Below, one piece after another: positions 37,483-64,000 of a DNA stretch of 64,000 nucleotides (position 1 is its first letter; each line of letters begins with the position of its first letter). The position numbers and the translations under genes are program-made. Under the pieces are notes generated by a model. It worked only from the letters and a program-made list of their open reading frames with translations, did not search any database and was not told where the DNA came from. The stretch covers positions 16,957,353-17,021,352 of the forward strand of contig NC_091946.1 of the NCBI RefSeq assembly GCF_041260155.1, written 5' to 3'. The DNA comes from Ptychodera flava (taxonomy: Eukaryota > Hemichordata > Enteropneusta > Ptychoderidae).

Positions 37483-40400
37483 TTACATATTAAAGATCAA
37501 TTCATTGTTGTTATCAATCTCACATATGATATCATTGATGGCCCAGATATCTTTAAAAGTTTGTAAGTTTCCATTCATTTTGTAGTAGTTATAGTCCACA
37601 CTTATTCTGCATCTTACACGTTGTTTGAACATTTTCAGTGGGTCTGGATTCTCGTTTAACCGGCAATAGACTGTTGCTACCTTCGCAGTAATCATGAGAT
37701 AGTTGCATAGTTGGTAAACGTGTCGCAATATCTTGGGTCCTTTTGGTATACCGAGGATATACCAAAGGAGTGGAACAGAGTCTTTCTCGATGATTTGTTG
37801 CATCAAGTGTGCGAGATAGCGATGTAGCTCCTGTATTTCTCTCGATTCAATAATTATGTGAAAGAGTGTATCAGTTCATCACAATTGACATTTGTCGTCA
37901 TTCCATTTATTGATGAGAAATAGGAAGTGTCCAGTTGCTAAGTAGCCATTGATTGTTCTCCATTTAAGATCACTGTCTCGTACTGACATGTTCCCGATGA
38001 ATAGTTTGAAAGTTTGGTTTAACATCATCGGAACCGACAACAAGTCGTGCCATGGAGTTGGTAATCTTGCTGGATCATGATTGACATGAATCTTTTTAAT
38101 AAGCAAATAGTAAAGCTCTTTTTTACACAGTTTACTGAAGTAAATCGGTTCAATATTCTGAATACCACTGTGAGGTAATGTAATATTAAATTGAAGTGAA
38201 TTGGGTGGGTCACTGCCTGTACAGTTACCCTGAAAGAATTGATCAAGACGTGATTGCCAATTGTTCGGTATTGCATCCCATACTAGTTGAATCGCACGGT
38301 CAAGAATTCTTGTGGAGTAAACTGAAACATTTGTCTGAATTTCTCGTGTACTCTTTTTACGCTTTTCAGTGCGGTTAATAAGATCTCCTATCGTTATAAC
38401 TCCGCCTTCGATAAAATGTCTTAGAAACAGCGGAGACTGTTGAACTGGATGAAGTATTAAGGGGTTATGGAAAATAGGTTCACACATAATATCAGACACA
38501 GAAGGTTGGGGTAATGAACGTTTAACATCAAGTGACTTCCAAGTACGTATCAAATCTTCATAAAATGGCTGAGTTCTGTTGTTATTATTAGTGTGTGGAA
38601 GGAGTGGGACTTTTAGAGCTAGAACGTGGACGCCATATTTATTATAACCAAATTTGCCGATATTATACTTTGCGTAGTTATGAATAGGGTGATCAGAATT
38701 TTCATAAAGTATTTTACGTATATGCATCATTCTAAAGTTGTCAATCTTACTCTGAATGTGCACAAGAGCTTGACCACCCTCGTTCACTGGTAAATACAAA
38801 ATATCGTGAGGGAGCCAGTGTTTCCCTTGCCAGAAGAAATTGACAAGAAGCACTTGAATACTTTGAATAAGTGTACGTGGTGGTGATAGACACTGTAGCT
38901 TGTGCCAGAGTTTGGAAGTAGCTAACTGGTTGATAATGAGGGTTCTACCACGATATGAAATTACAGTAGCATATGTTTTCCATTTTTTAAGAGTACTCGC
39001 AACTGAATCTAACAAATCATCCCAGTTTTTTTCCATAAAGGTAACGTCATTGCCAAGGTGAACTCCCAGAATTTTCAAACCTTTGTTGTTGTAAGCAAGT
39101 CCCAGAGGAGAGTCTTTCCTATTCTGCCACTTGCCTACCCACAGGCCTTTTGACTTAAGAAAATTAATCTTTGCATTGGATGCACCCTGATAAATATTAA
39201 GCCAGTATCGAATACCTTCAAAGTCAGTATTACGTGTGACAAAGATATTGAGATCATCAGCATATGCAGAAAGATAGTGTTTTCTAGAATCCGAGCAAGG
39301 CAGTGGAAAACCATTCAAAGCATCGCCAGACCGTAATTTTTGTAGAAAAGGTTCAATGCATATTGTGTACAATTGCCCGGACAAAGCGCATCCTTGACGG
39401 ATGCCACGGCCAAAGACAAAAGGTGTGGTCAGATCATGATTGACTTTTAAAATGCTTTCGGCGTTATTATAGATAAGTTTGATGTAGTTAAGAAAGTTAT
39501 TACCAAATCCAAAGGCTGTCAGAGTACTGAACAGATAGTCGTGATGAACACGATCAAAGGCCTTTTCTTGGTCAATTGAAAGCACAGCGAGGGGTAACTG
39601 TTTCTCATTTGCATACGACAGAGTGTCACGGATGAGGTGTATATTATCAAAAATGGTTCTTCCTGGAATGCAGTAGGTTTGATCGAAGTGGATAATTTCA
39701 TTTAGGGCATACTTCAGTCTCAAAGAGAGTGCTTTTGTCAGGATTTTATAATCTGCACACAAGATTGAGACTGGCCTCCAGTTTTTTAGTAGACCATTAT
39801 CGCCATTTTTCGGTAACAAAGTGATTGTTGCTCTACGACAAGAAAGAGGGAGTTGACCGGTCTGTACTGAATGGAGAACGACTTCGTGGTAAATCTTTTC
39901 CAATAACGAAGCATTTATAAAATTCGGCCGGAATGCCGTCTATACCTGGGGCTTTGTTATTTCCAAGTTTTCTAACAGCTCTGGAAAGTTCATCAAATGT
40001 GATCGATGTTTCGAGAGCTTCTTTGTGTCATTTTTAAGTTGTGGCAATTCACTTAATAGTTTATCCGTCTGATCCTTGCTGATTTGTTCTGGAGTGTAAA
40101 GTGTTTTTATAGAAATCTCTAGCTATCTTGCGTATTACAGCTGGATCTTCAATGATTTCTTCATCACTGTTATTCAATTTGAGATGTGTTATCATTTTTC
40201 GCGCACTCTTGCGACGCTCAAGGTCAAAAAAGTAACGTGTTGATTTGTCGCTTTCGTTAATATATTGAAACCTCGACCGGACCCAGGCTCCTCTTGATTC
40301 AGTTTTGAGAAGCTCATTTAGCTCAGTTTTCTTATTTTCGTATTCTGCATGACTGATATGATCTGCTGACACTTGGTTTTCTAGATTCGAGAGATCTTTC

Positions 40401-41418
40401 ATCAATTTTTCCTTAGCTCTTGCTTGAGCTCGTCGACGCCCTATACTGTACTGTTGGGAGAGCAATTTTATCTGAAGTTTACCTGCATCCCACCACTCTT
40501 GAATGGAAGGAAAATCGTTCTTTTTAGTGGTCCACTCATACCAGTAATCAATAATAATCTTTCTGTAATTTTCGTCATCGAGCAGTGAAGTGTTTAGTGC
40601 CCAGTGAGCACTTCTATGTTTTATTTCTTTTTGGCTAATACATATTTGAATAATATTATGGTCAGAATACGAAACAGGCACAATCATTGCTGATTGAAGT
40701 CTGTTTGTGATGTGTTTACTAATGTAGAATCTATCAAGTCGTGCATGTGCGTTATTATTGCCATGCCATGTATAGTTCAAATCAGTGGGATGAAGTTGAC
40801 GCCAAGCGTCGATCAGTTTGAACTTTTTTACAGTTTACCGAGTACGCTAGAAGAAAGCGCGTGTGGTTCGATATGACTGCGTCTGTCAGTATTTGCGTCT
40901 AAAGTACAGTTAAAGTCGCCACCAAGGATTATGGGATCGGGTGAGGAGTCTAAGCGAGCAATAAGGTGTTGTAATGTTTGAAATGTATCAATACGTGCTT
41001 GACCGTCATTTGGCGCGTAGACATTAATGAAATGATAGTTGGTGTTATTAAGTTTAGCGTGAACGTGGAGAAGACGTCCTGGAATGATGTCTTCCTTCTG
41101 AAGGATATCAGTCCGTGAGTTCGGGTGAAAAAGAATTGCAACACCGCTTGAATGAGTATCAAGATGCGAGAATTCAATCTGGCCCCGCCATACAACTTTC
41201 CAAAGAGGTTCATCACGTATGGTGGTATGCGTTTCTTGAAGAAAGAAGCAATCACATTTGAGCTGTGTTTTAAGCGTTTCAAGTATAGTATACCGCTTCA
41301 GTGCATCTCGGCAACCACGGGTGTTGCTAGAAAGAATTGAGAGACAAGTCATGATAAGTAGGGGGAGAATTGTGTGCATCATGTTTGCTATATGAAAAAA
41401 GAAAGAAGAACGCTTCAT
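37483..41418 (-). pseudogene. LINE ORF2: endonuclease and reverse transcriptase (frameshifted)
   Basis: Endonuclease motifs: CFFLQETHT, GVAILFHP, INVYAPND, ILGGDFNC, then RLDRFYIS and YSDHNI. Reverse transcriptase motifs: NNKAPGIDGIPAEFY, NWRPVSILCADYKIL, SIDQEKAFDRVHHDY, GRGIRQGCALSG and the catalytic AYADDLNIF. Frame breaks lie near 40815, near 40065, at about 39910 and at about 37885 (after KWNDDKCQL); the last segment runs to 37483. The 39903-37879 part is an uninterrupted 674-codon frame, so decay is slight. Confidence 0.85.
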
Positions 41419-41580
41419 TACAGTGGTGATTCGTTTCCTCTCTTTTTCAAGTCACTCTTTAATTTCTTCATTAATTTACATATTCTCTGCTTCAGAGGTT
41501 TATCAGTGGTTGGTGCTTTTATAGCAAGTGACAGAGCTTTGAGCAGGTTATTGAAATCGGGACAAAATTCGCGGCATCTC

Positions 41581-43029
41581 TCAACGTGATTTTTTTTTTG
41601 TTTTTATGTTATCTAGAAAAAGAGCAAGTTTCTTTTGAGATGGCAGGGTGTTGCATTGTGACAGTTCGTCTGTTTGTATTTCAGATTCTAGAGTAAGATT
41701 ATGACTGCTTTCATCTGAGTCGCTATCTGAGTCATCACTGCTAGTTGTAGTTAATATTGAAAAGCGGCCAGAGTTTGGAATAATGTTAGCGTTGCATTCG
41801 ATACTGTCATTAATTTCTTCGCCAGTGGCAGCTGTTTCATTTATACTGGCTGCTTCATTACAAGCAATGTTAGTTGTGTCTGAGAATTTCGTAGCAATTT
41901 GTCTGTACTTGAGTGGCGAGTCTAAAAGTTCATCTTCGGTATCAGAAATCGCCTGAAACTTGCTCTGGCTATGTGACTTTTCGTCTTCGTCACTGTCTTC
42001 ATCAACACTATCGATCGTTCTTTTTATTGGCTCTATTGGTTGTTCTGATTGGGTGTTGTTTTGTGACGTCATGGGGACGTCTGTGTCGAGGGTTGCAATT
42101 GCATCAATTGTTTCCTCGGCTGTTTCATTAACAATGTTTTCATTATTAGCTGTGTTGTTAATATTACTTGTAAGAACAGGTGTTGTGGTGTTTTCCTGTT
42201 CACCTGATGGTACGCTGACGATTCAAATTGGCCTCTGTTGTTGCTTTATCGATTATTTCGTCTCTTCTTTGAGAAGATGGATCCTGCGCTTCTGATTCCG
42301 TCAGCAAATTTGGCGTATCGTTACGATCAACAATAATACGTTCTTTATCGGATTCGGTAGAGTTCTGTTCAGAATTACTCGAATTTTTACTGTTCGATAT
42401 ATCATTTTTGCCAGGACAGTTCTTTCGTATATGTCCAGGACTTCCACATTGAAAACATTTGAGTGGTTCTGTTGATATGTAAACGGGATAAAATTTTCCT
42501 TCATAAAGAAGTTGCAATACCCCATTGCAGTCTTTGAACGTTGGTTTTAGAACTATATAGACTTGTCTCCTAAAAGATTTCACATGTTTGAGATCGGGGT
42601 TCCGACAGCCTAAGGAGATGTGACGAAAAGTAATGTTGAGAAATTTGCCATATTTAAGCAGTTGCTCGTAAAGAAAGGCATTTGGAATGAACGGTGGTAT
42701 GTTTGAAATAATAAATTTAGTAGCTGGTTGGATCATTGGTGTGTGTTGTACAAAGAGGTCATTGACATGTACACCATAAGTGCATACCTGTGTGACCTGC
42801 GAAACCGTTTTCAAGAAAACCACAACAGCTTTATTCATTCGTGAATCAGCAAAATATCTTCAGGTTTCACAATTTTCGCTACACTTTCAACAAAATCATC
42901 CAAGGTAATTCCGTCCAAGTTATCAAACTTAAGGCTATTCTTCATGGAAAGCTTAGAAAGTTTCCAATCAACATCGCTTTCCGAATCATGAGTTGGCGTG
43001 GCGGCAGCCATATTGATATGGCTAACCAA
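41581..43029 (-). pseudogene. LINE ORF1 with CCHC zinc knuckle (frameshifted)
   Basis: Starts at ATG 43027-43029 (MVSHINMAAATPTHD). A shift near 42855 moves into the frame of SRMNKAVVVFLKTV, and another near 42210 into the frame of SGEQENTTTPVL, which runs to TGA at 41581. The middle part has LKCFQCGSPGHIRKNCPG (C-x2-C-x4-H-x4-C knuckle), and the acidic Ser/Asp-rich C-terminal part ends FLDNIKTKKKSR. Total about 480 residues. It would bind element RNA. Confidence 0.8.
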
Positions 43030-43218
43030 CCAGACCTACTGCGAGACAGAATCTAAAAGAATCGCCGCAAAGCAAGTCAATACACGATCAAAAACGTGAC
43101 ACACACCACAAAAAGGCACAAAACAGTCTCGATGAATCGAGATTGAACGAGAAAGTACTCACAGTGCCAAGAAAACAAATCCAAAATCGGAGCTCTCTCA
43201 AGGCCGTGTTCACCGCAT

Positions 43219-43327
<109 letters not shown>

Positions 43328-43532
43328 GTGTTGATTTCAAGTAGCCGAACGAAAGCATGATCATGTGTATGTATCCAAAAGTAATACCTCACCTTCAAAC
43401 TTAGAGTGAAAATTGTTATTTCGATACAGAAAACTCAACAGTGATACAACAATGCAAGCGATAATGTCAAATACAAAAGACAAATTAGCTATGTGACAAT
43501 ATCAACGACGTCTACTGGTGCTACAACTACGT

Positions 43533-43839
43533 TTTACGTAAAGTGCGCCTCGGGGACAGATATTCGTTCCCCTTTGGACCAGAGAAAGATTTTGCCGTCT
43601 TATTTTTGCGAAGTCGAAAATTTAGTTTTCGTCAAAAGTGTTAATTAACACAGGGCTGGCGGCTATTTAGAATTTAAAAAACCGGGAAAGTTAAGAAAAT
43701 GTATTTCCATTATACCAAATTTTGCATAGTGATCCCCGATTTTCATTCTTAATTTTAAAGAGATAGAATAGTCAAAATTTCTTAGAGAAAGTTTGAGCAG
43801 TGTTAAAGTTTTTCTTTCTCGAGGTGTATACTACGTTAA
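43533..43839 (-). repeat. TTAA-bounded MITE, copy 5, reverse orientation
   Basis: Reverse-oriented, diverged copy just right of the LINE insertion. It reads AAGTGCGCCTCGGGGACAGA at its left and CTCGAGGTGTATACTACGTT at its right, followed by TTAA-containing sequence, matching the family termini read on the other strand. Confidence 0.6.
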
Positions 43840-45252
43840 CTTTATAATCATATTTGTAAACTTCTATGATGGATGTACAACAATAACTATAAACCTACAA
43901 CTTAAATTGAAACTCAAAAATATTTCTCATTCTTCCTTCGTCCAAGCTGAGCTGATTGTCATTATTTTAGCTTACCATGTAGTTTTTAGGCAGACGCAGT
44001 TTGCATTATCATCAAAACACGTATAAATACTGCTGGTGAGAATCTTACAGACGGTATTTGCAAATATTGCTTTAGTTCAATTTCACACAAATACTTAATG
44101 TCTATCTATAAAGAACAAAACTTTACCTTTAGGCTCATCGAATCTACATCAAAACGTAAAACAACTGTCAACAACACCATATTTTGTAAATAGTAAAAAA
44201 GTGAAACAGCTGAAGTAATGAATTACTTCTATAGTGACCTTTACGCAAGGGACATATATTACCCCAAGTTAACATTTGAAATTGACAAGTTGAAGAAGAC
44301 ATCGAGGAGTTTAATCAGTGCCTTTCGTTTCATCACAGAGTGGTATAGGCTTCATAAAGTGTGTTGACGGTTACCCATAATTTTTTCTGCCATGTTCACA
44401 ATGCGTAAAGTTTGCTTTTTCACTGTCCATGTATCACTCTATAGGACAATGCTAAAAGTCAAAAGACTCTAAATTGATAGCTCTGTACATCAATTGGTGA
44501 TAATTGTAAAAGCTGTTAAATGTAATGGGAGTAAAAGTGTCACTTAGGTCAAGGCCAATTATGCCCAATATTGAATAATGAATCTCCGAAATATTGCTGA
44601 GAATTAAATGATGTACTAATTATCTATATTTTGTGACTACGTTCCACCAGATATCGAAATCCATTAATACATCAATATTTTATGGTTTCTATCTATTTAG
44701 ATAAAGAAAGTCATTAGTAGCGTTTAAGGTCTAATTGTTTTGTTCTTAGTGAAACATCTTATTACATTTTTGTTGACAAGCTTGTCATTGTGACGACATT
44801 ATTGTCGTTGAGAGTGATTGAACAAGGAGACAATTATACTTCCTGATAACTGTATCCACCCAGCAACCATGAGTTCTCCACGCCCTCATATCCTTAGTAT
44901 CCTACACACACTCAGTACCTCCACGTGTAGTGTTAGTATGACAGCAGATTGTTTACAGGAACCAAGACTACGACAGTGCAGGAACATCATTGTACCACAG
45001 AAACAAGACCATACGCTTAGCGTCCTTCCTCAAGTACTGGCGAATAACATCCATTAAACAATTGACAAACATAAAGGACATAAACAACAAAAGTTGCAAT
45101 AACAACAGCAACAACTAAATAGTGATAATGAATATTTCTATTTAAACAGCAGACAACACAAATAACACCTGACTACACTCATGATCCATCGAATCGTTTG
45201 TGGCTTTTTTCTGGATCAGTTTAACCTTTGATCAAGTTGTAATGTCGCCTAC

Positions 45253-45258
45253 TTTATT
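45253..45258 (-). promoter_or_regulatory. Polyadenylation signal of the DEG/ENaC gene
   Basis: AATAAA on the minus strand about 170 bases after the stop codon. Confidence 0.6.
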
Positions 45259-45423
45259 AGTACTACATACATTCTGTATGATGCAAATCTATTTGGAATA
45301 CTCTTGACCATCGTTCAAATGAAATTAAAAAATCACTTGTCCGTGCAGTTGACAACAATGTTTTTGCACCTAAGGACGACTGTTTTCATGAACAAAGTGA
45401 TGAAAATGATTTCTCGGGGATTA

Positions 45424-63412
<17,989 letters not shown>

Positions 63413-63708
63413 CTAGTGTGAAAAGCATTGGAGAGGAACACGATAAAAAAGTCTCCTTTATTTTGTTATTGTCGACGACAATTAACAATTTAGTCGTGAT
63501 ATTCAGAGATTACCAGTAGTCCCAAATGTGTTGCGTCAGACATGATACTGACGAGTCGAGTGTCTAATGTTGAGTATTAACAAAACTTTTAATTTGGAGG
63601 CTCTTCTTCTCTGCCACGAGCAAAACCTAGTTATATTTTTTAAAGGTGAACTGTACCATGCTTCGTTTGCAGTAACCCTCCCAACGCGGTATTTTCTACA
63701 CATCTTAC

Positions 63709-63816
63709 CACCATAAAGATGAAATGGGCCCGAAAAAGTGGCACATGAACAGTCTTCTATGGGGCAATTTGAAGCCCGTTGCATGGGACACACATACCCA
63801 TAAATAAAAACGACCT
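63709..63816 (-). CDS. Candidate further upstream exon of the DEG/ENaC gene
   Basis: A 108-base phase 1-1 segment between acceptor ATGCAAAAG and donor GTAAGA encodes VCPMQRASNCPIEDCSC then ATFSGPFHLYG, with four cysteines. It fits the splice phase of the next exon, but the fold is not recognised, so support is weak. Confidence 0.3.
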
Positions 63817-64000
63817 CTTTTGCATAAAAGGAGCAAAACAAAACACATAAATAAATAAGACCAAGGGAAAACAACTGCTCAAACAACAAAATAAAAACAC
63901 CAGTGAGAAAATTAAGAACTTTAAAACTTCAATTTTGAGAGCATAAGGTCATACAGCAGGGGAGAGAGTAATTATATTTTTGTATATCCACACTGAGGGT

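Overview
This is animal (metazoan) nuclear DNA. It is intron-rich with canonical GT-AG splice sites, microsatellites are everywhere, and there are several interspersed repeat families and LINEs. The gene set (an evectin-type PH protein, a TNF-family ligand, a secreted single-domain angiotensin-converting enzyme, and a DEG/ENaC channel joined to F-type lectin, PAN and LDLa modules) fits a marine invertebrate, possibly a non-vertebrate deuterostome such as a hemichordate or amphioxus. The species cannot be fixed from the window.

Layout. (1) 3993-10642, plus strand: the last four coding exons of an evectin (PLEKHB) gene. Its last long intron holds a bipartite fold-back repeat and a 1.8 kb TA-flanked DNA transposon with perfect 25-bp inverted termini. 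(2) 14456-18749, plus strand: a complete five-exon type II membrane TNF ligand. (3) 20145-32722, minus strand: a complete twelve-exon ACE gene encoding 615 residues, tail to tail with the TNF gene. Its introns hold a 5'-truncated LINE tail, a perfect palindrome and a MITE. (4) 32723-45423: no host gene seen. It holds a fold-back repeat copy and a near-complete but frameshifted Tx1-like LINE (37277-43223, minus strand) whose two ends both sit inside (GA)n/(TC)n tracts. (5) 45424 to the right edge, minus strand: the 3' part of a very large DEG/ENaC gene. Twenty consecutive phase-compatible exons encode LDLa, LDLa, three F-type lectin domains, PAN/apple, LDLa, then the DEG/ENaC ectodomain, TM2 and stop. 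The first transmembrane segment must lie beyond 64000.

The reading frame was followed across every exon junction given here, and the phases agree throughout. The genes do not form an evident pathway. The most unusual item is the channel: a cation-channel ectodomain carrying about 660 residues of adhesion and glycan-binding modules, two of whose three lectin domains keep the full fucose-binding signature. Repeats worth following are the TTAA-bounded MITE family (seven copies), the bipartite fold-back family (three copies), two long hairpins sharing an end motif, and the microsatellite-targeting LINE.
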